Positions 11,301-26,300 of a stretch of 64,000 bases of DNA are shown here, piece by piece (position 1 is the stretch's first letter; each line of letters begins with the position of its first letter). The position numbers and the translations under genes are program-made. The DNA lies in NCBI GenBank assembly GCA_019925095.2, contig CM034392.1, positions 12,915,887 to 12,979,886 on the forward strand, in the 5' to 3' direction. Under the pieces are notes generated by a model. The model was given only the letters and a program-made list of their open reading frames with translations, ran no database searches and was not told the DNA's origin. The DNA is from Dendrolimus kikuchii. Its lineage: Eukaryota; Arthropoda; Insecta; Lepidoptera; Lasiocampidae.

Positions 11301-14300
11301 CACACACACTCACAGCCCCCACTAAGTCCTATAACAATCCAAATCTCAATTTAACAATGATATTTTTAGGGTTCAGAAGACATTATGTAAAAATGCCTTC
11401 CGTGCAATAACAGAGAAAGAATACAATTTCCTGCGGCCGGGCGGTCTCTCGTAAGAGGCGACAAAACAACCCACAGCCAGGTAGTAGGGCATTTGCCCGA
11501 CTGAATGGCTACCACCCCTAGTCTAAAGTATGTCGCCATAACAATCTTGAGTTGTGTTCCGGCATTAGCGACCAGGTTCCAGTCTCTCTTAAGAGAGCAG
11601 CAGCGCATTTGTAGCAACTTTGGTGTTGCAAATGTCCATAGGCGAAGGTAACCGCTTTCCATCAAGTGGGCCGTCTGTCTGTCTGCTGAACCCCTGCAAT
11701 TAAAAAAAAACGGAACTCTTATGAAATTGTTATGACTCTGTTCGTGTCTTTGTATGACCATTATTTTTCTTAGAAACTATTTACCTGCACATGTATAAAA
11801 TTTGACAGGAAGTTCTGTATGGCACTACAAAATAGTGCTTTTGAAACATGGGGAGTTTTTGATTTGATATTTTTGTTATAGTTCCTTAGCCATATACCAA
11901 ATACGGTGGAACTTTGTCATTTCTTTGGACTTCCATGCATCTGTCAAAATATGTAAATTTATTGTTGTTTTAAAATTATCATTTGCGTACTTCTAAATCT
12001 GCTTCTACTGAAATTAAATATTCATGGTCATAATCATTAAAACAATAACCATTTTAACTTTATAATATGAAGTCTGTTGGATTAACTGAGTTAAGTAAGA
12101 CATTTTTGATTTACTTAAGCAAGTCGTAATCATGTCTGAAAAGTATTAAGATGAATTGGCAATATTCAGTTAACTTTGGTAATGAAATTAAAATGTCTGG
12201 AAGTTATGTTTAGTTTAATAATATACCAAGGTAAGTCCGAGCCACCGGTTGGATGCATTAAGCAGCAACAGCGCATTGTGATTCTGATCCAGCCTGCGCA
12301 TGAATAAGGTGCGCATTCGGTTTTGGAGACGTCCGGCTCTGACAGTACTGGCGCCAACAAACGTCTCCGAACACAATGATACAACACTCGCTGCGCTTTG
12401 GGCTTCGCACCGTTGAAGCTCTCTACGGAAAAACCAATTGTATTTAATATCTTTGTACTTTTCTATTATTATTGGAGAATCAGTCAACTCATCTAAAATG
12501 TAGAATTTAGGATCTTTCATGTCTCTGCTCCTTCTGGGATAGTGTTAGTGAATGGGCCAAATGGATGTTGTTTATAGCGTTAAAAATAACTGTGTTAGTG
12601 ATTAGCCGCATTAGTGTATATAGGCTGGGGTATAGTTATAGAGCACTTTTATTTGTTATGAACTATTATAAAAAGATCCGAACTTTTTTAATATAGGTTA
12701 GAAGGGTAAGGCTCCGCTTCGCTCCCTCCTTAGCCTTCGTGGTATTTTTTTTTATAACCACCCAAAATTCACTTTATATCTCAAATAATAAATAAAAGTG
12801 CCTCATTTCTATACCACACCCAACTTTTTGTTCTTAAAGTAAATAAATATAAGTAATTAATAAAAAAATCCAAATAAAATAGGATTTTTATTTGGATTTT
12901 TTATTAAACCTTTCATATTCAGATATCATGGAAACCCTACATAGATGATATGGCCAAACGTGGACTGATGTCATCAAACGTTGACGTGTGTAAGTAAAAA
13001 GTGAAAATTAAAAAAATATTTAGATACATGAATTGAAAACCTCCTCCTTTTTTAAAGTCGGATAAAAATATACTACTTTTTCTGTGGAAAATGGCGACAT
13101 CAGGCCCTGAGTTGTTTGCCACGTTTATACTAAGGCTAGCGACACACCTGAGGAATGTTCCGCGCGGAAAGTTTTGCGGAAATTCCGATGATGTGCCATC
13201 GGTTATTGAAAAAACATTGCAAGCGTATTTAGCGGAACTTACCCGTCAAAGGTTTCGCAGGTGTGTCGTTGGCCTAAGTCACCCTGTTATTCCTAATATT
13301 CTTCCTTCATGACTGTACCTTGATACCTAGTGATGAGTGTCCCGCGCTAATAATCATAGTAAGATGCTGTTAATGGGTTAATAAATTAAAAATAATGAGA
13401 TTTTAATTTCTTGTTTTAGCTTTACAACCTTCCTTAGTTAGATAATGCTTCGCAATACGTGTTTTTGTGCCAAGCTATCTGTTGCAAAATTACAGAAGAG
13501 AAGAGAGTAAAGCTACTATGCCACGACAAATTTGGTCGAAGAAGAGAAAGTGAAAAACCGTATCCGATAAAGACTTTCTTATACCTCACATTGTTACTAC
13601 AATTGCATAAATTAAATAGGCACTATCTATACAATTATCAAAGTGTTTAGCTATTTACGAGAAAATGATACGTAAAATAGGTACAGAAAAATAAGACGCC
13701 TATTATCTGATCATTCTGTACCTATTTACTTACAGCTTATATACCTAGCGTTACACAAGTATATTGACTGAAGTTTGAGGAAACATATCACGGCCGGTAG
13801 TAGAGCGATGACGCTCCACGGGATGGCGATAATGTTGACAATAACAGCCGCAGTGCACAGGAATACTAACTGGCTCCAGCGGCTTATTGCGATCGGTAAT
13901 TTCTGTAAGAAAACACGAATAGCCGATTAATCATAAACCTAAGTATATTTTTTTTTTCTTAAGATTTCGCGACTTGTATACCTAATAAAACTACGTTTTA
14001 ACGGTTTTAAGCGCGGTAATTTATTTGATTTTGGTTTTTTCCGACGTTTCGGCCAGTTTTCAGTGGCCGTGATCATGGCAGACAGAGATGTCAAGTGTCA
14101 ACGAGTATTGTTAAAGTTTTATTTAGCCTACCGCCAACTTGTTAATTTTAATTATTAGTTTTAATTTTGTTTATGGTTATTATTTACTCTATGGGAGCCT
14201 AATCTAATTTACTACCGCTTCGCAACATGTTACGGCTTGAAGAGAAGAAGCGGCGCAAGAAATTCTTCAGCAAACATGCCTAGCTCTAATAATTTTATAT

Positions 14301-17300
14301 AATATTAAAATAGGGGGAAGGAAAAATAAAAGACATTATCAGTCAAGTTGGTTTGTGTTCCGTTGCACGCAGAAAGAGCTCACAGTGTCTTGAGATCTGG
14401 CAGCTGGTTTTTGCTGGGTTTGGGTCTTAATAGCTTTGAAGATTGGATCCCAAACAGGTGGTACTTGCCAACCATCTTCTCTATTGAAATTTGGGTGTTT
14501 TTTGATTTCAATAGCCTCACGCATCATTCTAGGTATGAAACGATTCTCTTTCGCGAGGATTTGTGGGTACTGCCTAAGAAATAAAGTTATCGGATGGCTA
14601 TGGATTTATCAATTGATATTTAACTCACGAATAGCCATACGATCGTTTGATTGGTGGAGGCAGTGCTAACTTCAAGGAGGTGAAAGAAATATACTGATTA
14701 AACATACGTTAGAGCAAGTCAGAATTTTTCCATGTACATCAATCGTCAAATTCGATAAAAGTGACAATGTCAGTCAGGGTCTCCAGACAATTTTAGCACA
14801 AGAAATTGGGGAATTATTTTATCTGCCTAGCCGTATTACTTTACTTACCTTTGCATTTTGTGTTTGATTTAATCTATGATCTTAGGAAGTAGGTAAATAT
14901 TGCACAGACTCATCAAAAACGGCATCGACAATGGAATTCTTTTGAATCCCACCTAATGAAATGATGTGGCGTGGATCTTACAGTTCTAATTTTCCTCTCA
15001 AATGGATTGATGAATTCATTTATAAGAGTTTCTTATTCATTGTCAAATCATCTGTATACTATTAAAATATTCATAATAATGTTTAATTTCGGTTTCGTAG
15101 TTATGCAAAATCTAGAAGTGTTATTATTAAACTATAGATAACGTCAACCTTGACTTGCTGTTAAGTAATTCAGTGAATAATTAGTTTGATGACTGACGAT
15201 ATTAACCTGTATGTATGTGATAACAATGTCAATAACAATCGGATAACACGAGTGTCTATAGAATAAAACAAGAAATTTTATACTTGCTCACACGTTTTTC
15301 ATGATTGTGTACGTTTCCTCCTTCTTCGTGGCCTTGTAAATAAGTTTATTATAATTGTCATGAAAGGGTATAACAGGGTTTTAAGTAAAAACTGCCCCCG
15401 CGGCGTTTCCTACTTTTACTATGGGAATCGTTTTGTTATCAATAAAAATAATTCACCCAAATTTTCAGCTTTTTAACTTCAGTATTTTTCGAGTTTTTTT
15501 GAAGGACCTATTTTTTGTTTTTTTTTTTCAATAGTAAAATTACAAATTAACTCATGGCGAATTTTTTACCAATACTTGGGAGCAAAACGTCGCTTCAAAG
15601 AGGTATGTGTTTTGAGTTAAAAATCAAAAGAATTTTATTTAAAAGAAAAGGCTTTTCATCCGGAAATTACAACAAAAATATTGTTTATGCTTTTTGCTCC
15701 AAGTCTTTAGTTTATTTATGTGCATTTTCGAGTGAAAATAAGTACAGGACACTTTATTTCAGAAAAGGGTTAGTTTTCGTGTAACGCTTGTTCGAAAACC
15801 CTACACGTAAGCTGATTGAAGATTTCTAGTTAACCTATTTTGGAAATGTGCGAAAATGTATTAAGTAGTAGTAGAATACGCTACAAAGGCAGGCAAGGGA
15901 ATCTTAGTCCATATAGCGAATTCTGATGTATATAAGTCTTGGTGTAGGTAGCGCAGTTGAATTGTAGGCTACAGTTGAAGGCATTCAACGGCGTTCTTTT
16001 AAAAACTCGAAAGGCCACATTCGACTATACAGGTCACATTTCTCATAAAAACACCTGATCAATATAAAAAACTATCAATATCCTACAACTATTGTTCATT
16101 TTAGTGTACTTTTACACATTTTTAGAAAATAAAACTGCACTGTACAACATATCCTTCAGTCCCCACCAAAAACATGAAAATATCCTAATTTAAAAAACCT
16201 AATTAGATAAGGTTTTATTTTGCCTGTACCAAAAGTGATGATATAGGTACTAATTCTATTGACATTACTCACATTTAAATCGGTTGAGTTGTTTGGAAGA
16301 TACATGGTGGCAAAATAAAGTAGAAAATAACAGGGGCGCCACTTTCGCAAATTTGTCTATACTCTAGCAACTCCAATATTAGTTCAAGAGTAAATTTTGA
16401 TACTTACTAGTAATTTTTAGTACGACATCAAACATCGTACAAGAATCAAGTTGCTTTAGTTACGACCGACGTACGCATTTTTTTCAACATAGCCTACGAT
16501 GTTTACTTTAATAATAATGACTATAGTTTTCTAATCAAGCCCTTTAACACCTTATGTTAGTTAACAGAACAATTATTTGATTAAAAGAAACTAAACTAAC
16601 CATTACAAACATATCACATCGGCTGTTCTTTGGTAAATGTCATCGAATTAGAACTAAAAGATTATTACTTCAAATTCCACTATATATCCTTGGTAAACTT
16701 TAAAAATCACTGCTCACATAAAACTTGGTATTGTGACATGAGTATTTAGTTATTTTTTAGCGGATTTTAGACTCGGATTATCGATCGGATCGAATTTATT
16801 AAATGAAAATAAGGAATAAATTCGCTTTGTTTATGATTCACTGACCTTGACTATAGATAAAATAGAATATTGACAGAAGGCAAAAAAAAAAAAATAGTTC
16901 TCGTTGTAGACAATATGGTCAGTTATAAGTATGGCAGACTAAAAAAACTTACATCGAATTCAAAAAATGCCATTCTTATTATAATCGTGTAAAAAAGCAA
17001 TATGAACATTAGAAACAGAAGTCATTTTATGTATGTATACATAATTTGTGTTTTGTAGAAATAATGACTTACTTTATCAATGACCTGCACATCAGCAGAG
17101 AATCTATGTAGAGTTGAACCCACAGGAACAGTGTGGTGGTGGTGTAAGGGTGCATGCAGTATGGCATGTAAAAGGGACTCGTGCAATCGTCGCCGCGCAC
17201 GTGCCCCTGCGCAAGCGCACCACGCCTGCGCTGCGCCCGCTGCACACGCTCCCCCAGCACACCACATCAGGTATATTTCTACGAATCTCCACGTCTAAAA

Positions 17301-20300
17301 TAGTTTTCCCCGTTAACTTTTCGATTCTATTTTATTATTTGTGTAATTAATAAATGTTTTATAAATCAGAAAAAATGACAATTACAACTAGCGGTACTGG
17401 TGGCGCTACTTATTACATATTTTTTCTGTTTTTCGCTATTATGTGAATGTAATATTTTTTCTGTGCAACTCTGTTTGAATTTTACAAAAAAAGTGTCATA
17501 AAATTGTTTTGAGACCGATAACATATCCAATTTCTATTTTCCATCAGCAATAAAACAAAAATAACTGTTTTAAACCTATGTAATAAATAATCATGCCCTA
17601 CATGATTGTAACTGTAAAGTGAAATAATAAATAACGTCATTAAGAATATAAGAAAAGCACCTGAAGTTCTTCCGTATCACTCGTGCTTGCCGTTGTGGTT
17701 AATGAGAGCCAAGTGTCAGACGCGACGGCCAATGCCTGCGCCGCACCAGCTGCCAACCAGAACATAACGCCCCACACTCCACAACCACATGCGTATAAAC
17801 ACCATATTTTGTACTGAAACATAACAATGCAATTATCTATATATATAATATAATTGAAGTGTCTATCTATAATATCAATATTATGGAGGGTATGGGTAAG
17901 GGTATGGAGAACCGTCTCATATGGGTGGAAAGTTAAAATAGTGTCCAGCAGTAAATAATAGTTCAAACTCTCCGAAATGGCACTAGCGTAGGCAATTGGT
18001 GTGGTATGAATGTAACAGTTGTTAACAGATTGAAGTATAAAATTTATAAAAAAAATATTTATTTATTTTGCTATAAAATTTAATATTTTTGCTGACTACA
18101 GTGTCTACAGTAGATGGTGAACACTATCAAAATTGTCAACTATTTACGTAGTACAAAATAAAGTAAATAACTTCAAAGAATCATTGTTATGTGAAAACGT
18201 GAAGAGTGATTTAATTATGTGAACTTTGAATAATAAATTCGCTTAGTGGTTTTTCAATATTTAATTTTATAAAACTAAAATATTTTATAATGCTCTATAA
18301 GAGACTATTTCTAACAACTTTTGGCGCTTTCATTAAAATTCACCGTTATGCTAAAAGTGTGTCTCGTTCTGAAATCGTTTAATGGATTTTAATGACAATT
18401 TTGAAGATTAAAGCAGGACTTTAAATTCTGTGCCTATTCAGTCGTAAGCGTCTGGGGAGGTTTTTTCGAGGTGAAATCCTATTTAAGGACAGCGAACTAC
18501 GTGGTGATCACGGAGTATGTGGGACTCTCCGAATTAAGAGTTCTAGGCTAGAATACCCACTAAAACACCCCGCTGTTCCTGGTGTCCACTGTCGGGGCTG
18601 TGGATTCAGTTAGACATGTTTCGCCAACCCGGACGGACAGTCCTAGGTGGCCACTGGTTGGGGAGGTATCCGCTAGGGCGGATGCAAATGTGAAGGAAAT
18701 TGACACGCAGATCTGCAGGTTTTGGTGGCATTCTTCCTTTTCCTACTTACGAAATAAGTTTGGAAGACAAAAAGTTTAAATTTTCCCTTGGCCTTTCGTG
18801 ATTTTCTTAGACCGTGAAAGCGAGTTGGTTTCGATTCATAGCCCTCAGTGTTTGTTACAAATCTTTCTTAATTTACTTATATATACTTCAATGATCACTG
18901 TCGTTACGATTCGTCTTTAGAAACATAACTAGAGGATATACCTAACCAGATAAAAATAATTAAGTATAATATTTTTTTGTTAAGCATAGTTCAAAAAGAA
19001 TACCAATAAATACCTCACTAATAACGAATTCCGAACTTTGTTTATCAGGTACCAGTCTATCTAGCTTCTGAGTATTATTACCATCAAGGCCGTTGTTTGT
19101 CAATGAGTAAGCTGTCTCTGCAACTGAGTCATCTGTTGAAAAGAGAATTTAAAGTCATTTGCAAAAACACACAAAAGTTAATACCAAATTCCAAGAACAT
19201 ATGCTTACCATAAACATGATTATCATCTGTGTCAGAATTTGTACTTCTATTGCGTAACATCGTAGGTGTCCACCTGTAAAAGAAAATAAAAGTATTTTCA
19301 TAGAGAACTAATATTAGTCCATTTTGCTGGTACCCGAAATCTCGGGCTTCCGCATTTTAGAGGCACAACCAGTTTACCCGCCACGCTTATCTTGAGCGGA
19401 TTTTCCAAGTTGTTAATCTCAATGTGCAGGATACCGCATGGTGTTTTTCTTCACCGCTACATGGTAATTTTAATAACATAGCAAGAAAAACTGCGTAAGC
19501 GGTAAATGTTCGCTCCCATGACCGATCGATTCACGTTACTGGAATGACATGGGAGTACTTTAGCCACTGATTTGATATATCTACCATTTTCATATATTAC
19601 TGAATTAGTTCTAGAAATTAATTAATGGGCTAGTTTCCCAGGAATTTCACTTTAGATTCGTGGTGAATTTTTCGGGATAAAATGTATTCAGTTTCCATCT
19701 TCAATGTCTTTAGACATATCATATTGTTCAGAGATTTAGGTATCCTTGCGTAAAAGTAATAAACAAACTTTATTAAAAACCGGCGTGATATCCCCAGTTT
19801 TCGCATAAACGAAAGCTGAAATAATATTTATTTTATACGATTCGTGTATACTTATACTTTTTGTTTCATTTTGATCTATTATTCTTTTCATTCGCATTTA
19901 TAAGCAGAAAATAAAATTTAATTTAAGATTTTAAACATTTCATTGTTACAGAATAATTAAATGATTGTAAATTATAACATGTTCGAAAGCTTTTGTGGTG
20001 TAATATTTAAGCTGCCTGGTCATTGGAAATTCCTTAAACTCTTTTCGTCGTTTACTTTGAATTCAATAAGAAAGCTCTAGGATTAGTTTAACTTGTAAAT
20101 AATAAAGTCGGCGTTCGTCTATCACAATTTTATTTTTATAGATTTTAAATCTACACGGCAGTTACAAATCTGAGCGACATCTCAATTATAACTATTATCA
20201 GCCAAGACTCGGATTATCGTTATAGAATAAGAATAACCTATGTTAATTTCAGGATATATGATTACCTAGTTAGAGTTCGATTGGGTCGTGTTTGGAAAAG

Positions 20301-23300
20301 GCGGCATATAAAACTCGCTTCTCGCTGAAGAGTAGTGTTGGACTCGTCGGCACTTACGGCCCGACGTACTTCTCTGCGGAGCCTGGGAAATGGTGAACAC
20401 GTTAGAGTTTATATTGTAGCAGAGTACGATAAAAAGTCACGAAAGATTTTATTTCACTGGTTTAATATACAAAGTAAAGAGCAAAAACGATGTCCAATAA
20501 AAAATTGTTTATATTGTAATAGTAAGTTGTAGGTGTCTTTAAAACTTTAAAGAAGGCTAACGTATTCTAACTCAATATGAATCAGATCGTTTATCTTCAA
20601 CTTGTTTTATTTTTATTATGCGTGTAAGCGTGATAAGGGACGTTCCATGTTGGCTTACTTTGAATTATTTGAGGTAGATGAGGGTGGTGAAGAGAATTGT
20701 CTTGAAAGAGCAGGCCGTGAATGTTTGGTAGCGCGCCGCCAGCTCCCCCCTGTACAAGCTGGTACTTCAGCCAACAAATACGCACCCGCAGCTTCACTTA
20801 TTCCAATCTAAATTCAATATTATTATTTTATTAATCTTTAACCTGTCAATTTAAAAATTAAATTAAAGAGGTGTGACTTCATTATATAGATGTATTTTAT
20901 TTAATATAATAACAATATATGGATATTATTTGTGCCAATTATTTTTAGGTACATCTTAGTTTATATGGCTAAAAATATTTTATGTGATATTTTCTTCGAC
21001 TAGTATACATAATAAAACTAGTATTTAGCGCGGTGATTTATTCGATTTTTATTATTCCAACGTTTCGGCCACTTTTTAGTAGCCGTGATCATGGAAGACA
21101 AAGATGTCAACTGTCAATGAGTATTGTTAAAGTTTTATTGAGCCTACCGCCAATTTGTCATTTTAATTATTTAGTTTTAATTTTATTTTCGTGATCACGG
21201 CTACTGAAAAGTGGACGAAACGTCGGAATAATAATAATCAAATAAATGAAAGCGCTTGAAACCGTTAAAATGTAGTTTTATTGCATATTAGTAGTAGAAT
21301 ACAATTTCCTGCGGCCAGGCGGCCTGTCGTAAGAGGCGACAAAACAACCCACAGCCAGGCGGTAGGGCATTTGCCCGACTGGATGGCTACCACCCCTGGT
21401 CTAAAGCATGTCGCCATAACAACCTTGAGTTGTGTTCCGGCATTAGTGACCAGGTTCCAGTCTCCCTTAAGAGAGCAGTAGCGCATTTGTAGCACGGCGA
21501 TGGTAACCGCTTTCCATCAAGTGGGCCGTCTGCCTGTCTGCTGAACTCCTGAAATAAAAAAATATTTTTTTTAGTATTTTATTATATATCTGATACTTTG
21601 TAGAGCGAGAAGTTCCCTTAGCGTAAAATATCATTATGTTATGATTTTGGAAAACAACACCATAAACAATAAGTAAAATACCTATAAACAGTAGTATAAC
21701 GTGACTTACTGCAGTCTCGTCCGATGTGCATTTCTGAAATTTGGCACGGCTGATTGCTCTGACGAGACGTGAACGCTCATGTTCTGTGCCTCCGGGAGGA
21801 CCCGCGCCGGCTCTAGCTGCTGCTTCTCTGGCTTCATCAGCTAACTGCTTCCACATCCAAACTGCCCCACAAGCACTTCTACTTCCACCATATCCACTGA
21901 CCCGGCCGTCTTCCATAACAAGTATCTACAAAATTAAACACAGTCATACCGTATGAATTGTGCTTTTATATTTGTGTCCTTGAATTTTAGAGTACAAAAG
22001 AGAACATTTTCTTAATTTCGTTTTGAATAAAATTCAAAGTCGAATATGAAATTCAAATTACTAACCAAATCGGCATAATGTAGAAGTTCAAGTCTATTTG
22101 TGGCAACCACTACTGTACGTCCGGTACGTGCAGCAGGTATTAATCCCCGAGCTACCAAATGCCTTGCCAATGCCGCATCTAGGGCACCGAGAGGTTCATC
22201 TAGAGCTAGGAGTTGGGCATTTGAATACAATGCTCTGGCGACGCCCACACGTATTCTTTGCCCACCAGATAGAGGCGCACCATGGCTTCCCAGTAGAGTG
22301 GAATCTGCTTCTGCATTTAATAAAAACGTAACTTCTACAAGTATTGTCTATCTACTGTTTGTTCATCGTTACATTACTTATGAAATAAGTTGCTTGTTAT
22401 AAAATAGCGAATTTCCAGAATTATTTATTATTAACTAACCCGGTAAAAGCTGCAAATCAGGTATGAGGCCGACAGCTCGTAATACACGCGAATATTTTCT
22501 CTGACACCATGGATTGCCCATTATAATGTTGTCACGTACGGACCCTTCAAGCAACCAAGGCGGTTGACCCGCATACCACGTAGAACAATTGCTGTGAACA
22601 AATTTATAAGTGATAATAACTTTGTTATGTATAACTTTAAATATACGTACTTGATTCTAGTTCCCATTAGTATAAAATTCCTAAGAAATTACATAGGCAT
22701 CACACTGTTATCTGAAAAAATCGCGGCACATAAAATTAAAAAGTTACATAATATTAATAGGTGATGTCGTTCATAGAATACTTACGCACTTTTCGTAACA
22801 TTTCCTTTTTCTAGATACATTTCACCGATTAAGGCTGTTAACAAAGAAGTTTTACCAGATCCACTATTTCCGACAACCATTATTAATTTTCCTGAAATAT
22901 GCCGAAATATAATTTGAAATAATAAAAAAGAATGTTATTTTAATACAATAATAACATCGATATAGCGCACCGTATAGCTTACCTTTTGGAATATCTAAAT
23001 CACCTATTTCGAAAAATTCATTTTTCAGCCCCCAAGTGAATGCGGCATTCTTAAAGCTCATTAAGTATTCATTTCCTTCTATTAAGGAGATATCATTATC
23101 ATAAAAGCAATCCCCATCTTCAGTTTCTTCTGAATCTTCCTTATTAATACCATCTGTTACATTTTTCTGCGCTTCGTTTAAAACGGTTTCGTTCAACTTA
23201 TCACGTGATTCTTTTGGGAGATCACTGTCATCTTGTGCGTTATTGGACTCAGACAGTTCTAAAAAATCTTGTATTCTCCTTGTACTAACCTAAAATTCAA

Positions 23301-26300
23301 TTTTAACAAACTATTCTTCCTCTATATCTAATTTGACTCCTAATACAATTATAAACTATTTTTATCTTATAGATACTCACTACAGCTTGTATTATCATCT
23401 GAACAGTAACAGGCAATATTAGTAAAGGAGCTGTTAATTGGTTGAAGAACGCTAACCCAGCAAATATATTAATTGCTGTCAACTTGGAGCTTCCTTCTAT
23501 AACGTAGTAAATAGAGAAAGTAATCGCAGTGATAAGTATAGTTGAAATCTGTGTCGAAAATGCTGTAAAAGTTAGACAATTAATTGTAGTCATCACAAAA
23601 ACCCACTAAAAACATAAACAAAAACATCAATTTATCAAAAACAAACGAAATGTGTTGACGATATTTGAACATATTTATATTTGTCTAAGGAAATAACATT
23701 TCAAATTAGAAATATTGTCGGGGTTAATATTTATTTACACGTAGGTAGAATTCTTTTTATTAAAAGATTCTGATTTTTATTAAATCAATTTAAACAAGCA
23801 TACCATCTGCTTATGGAACAGTTTCCGATTGCAAATACAAGAACCAACAAAAGGAAAACGTTGCTCTTCAAAACCTTAATATTAAATTTGTACAAGGCAT
23901 TGAAGTAAGAATCTTTTTGACTAGTGCTTAATATTTTTACATACATACATACATAACTTCACGCCAGCTCCCTTGCGGGGTAGGCACGAACAACAGAGTG
24001 CCATTTAGGCTTATTCTTACACACCTCACTTGCCTCTTTGACATTCATAACTCTTAATATTTTTAAAACGTATAATAAATTTGAAGTTGTATGCGTACCT
24101 GCCTAATGTATACAGACCAGTTGGATATACAAATATATAAGTACTTTTATATGTACGCAGACGTATATTCAAGTGGGGTTTAGAATAGAAGTTTAATATG
24201 ACATTAAAAATATTCTAGTTTATTTCAATGAGGAGACATTAACCATAATGTTATTATAACTTACTTAACAAACTCCAGTAAAAAGATTCCTTATTAAGGT
24301 GTTGCAGTTCTACTTCTCTTAATTGTAATATTTTCTCTTTAAACAAATCTTCCCAGACGTATAACTTTATTACGTTGATGCCTTGCAGGATTTCAGTCAT
24401 TTTAGATATTCGGTGGTCAGTACATTTTGCGATTTCTTTGGAGTTGTCTGAGAGTTTCTTCCCGATGTAAAATTGCAAAGGCGTAACAATAAATATGCTA
24501 CCTATTGTGCCAATTATAGCGCTCAGTCCTAATTTTGAATAAAGAAAATATAGAATGACTAATACCTAAAACCAATTTTTTGCCTGTTACAAGAACCCCA
24601 CAAAATTTCAAAAACAGAAAAATGTCATGCGACTTACTTTTAATGGTATAGCCCAAAGATAATGACAAAACCAGACGCATGACATTATGTTGTATGTATC
24701 TTGTGATATTAAGTTTGTTAAGAATCCAGACTGCATTGTTACAGTATTATCGTTGGTATCGTGAAGCAGAGGCTGTTCTTCATTATCTTCAGTTTTTGCC
24801 GAAGACCATGATGCTATCCTCATACATTTGTCGTATAACATGGTCTGTAAAGAACAAAATAAAGTATATATTAATTTAAATAGTAATTGTTGTTTGTTGG
24901 ATTGTTGACTCTATTCGACTGGGGGCAGCGGCTGTAGTCCCTTATTACTGTCAGTGCGGGGATAAAGTTGGTGATTCAGGTCACCACGGCTTGTCATGCA
25001 TCAGAAGCGCCAGCAGAATACCACGCCACGCTTTTTTTTTTTTTTTTTTTGGTTTTGAGGCGAGGGAAAATGCTTAACCGATTTACGCACAAACTGGGTC
25101 GTTGCTAGGGGAACGACACGCGTCGGTCGGGGGCGATAACACTGCAGCAATAGTATGCTCTTGGCAGCGCTCCGTCCGCGATCGACGTCACAGAATAGTG
25201 TGGAAGACTCCGAGCGTTGCTGCACGGGCGAGCAACCCCAATACCCACTAAAAACCCCCTCCTCCCTGACGACCCTGCGCTTTGAATGTGTTGGAAAGGC
25301 TGAGATTTAGAACATAGTTACGCCCAGCCGATGTACCACGCCATGCTGCACTAAATAACGTTATCCTCGGATCCCTTGTCCCCGCTGAGATCACAGCTAT
25401 TCTAGAGCCGAATGGACTGTGTCGCGACGATGGCAAAAGATCGGACGGGATGTCTTTGGTGCCATGGAAGATGGGACTACCATAAGTGTCCCATATTTCT
25501 AGCAGTTCAGCTATGGTAACTGGTGCACCTGCTGCCCGACAAGAGGACCAAAACGCCACATATATGCATCCATTGGTAGTGGATACATATTCGAAACTCT
25601 GGGGCCATGGAGTCCAGAAGCGCACCGCCTTTATCGACACCTGTCAAAACGGTTGATAGATGTCTCACGCAACCGAAACGCTGGCCTGTATTTTAGGCAA
25701 CGCATAAGCGTTGCCATACAATGTGGTAACGCGTATAGCGTTTTGGGAACGTTCCCATTGACAGTGATTTGGGATCCATTTACTATTTGTAATATTTCTT
25801 ATTTTTTTGTAAATAAAGTTGTATATTGATAATATTAATATAGGTATATTTTAGTTTTTTTATGTAATAATTATAAATGATTATTGTAGATATTAAAAAT
25901 AAAAAGCTTTACTTATTTTTGAAAACAATAGTAGTAAATAATTAAAATTAAATACTAAATAATACCTAGTTAGGATTTTTAAAAACATCTGATTTTTTTA
26001 TATTTTCGGAATATATTTGAGTATAATCTCTAAAAATTTCAAATTGATCCGAAACTATTCTTGTAAAAATATATTCGTAAGGACGCCTTCGAGCGTAGAC
26101 CGAAGTAGGAGCATTCTGACCTGCAATACCTTCGAGGAGCCTTTTTATTGCGTTTGTATCCATAGAATAGGAATACAAAAAGTTTATTTTATATTTAGGA
26201 GCTGAATTTAGTAGTAGTGTAAGTCGAATTTGTTTTTTGACTATGTGTAAAAAATAAATGTGTTTTGAAACTTTAAACGCGTTTTTTCTCAATACGGTAT

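Noticed and set aside
23381..23605. Longer version of Sur exon 7 starting WVFVMTT
   Set aside because: It breaks phase with exon 6 by one base and makes the loop about 14 residues too long; the TTTTACAG acceptor at 23563 fixes both.
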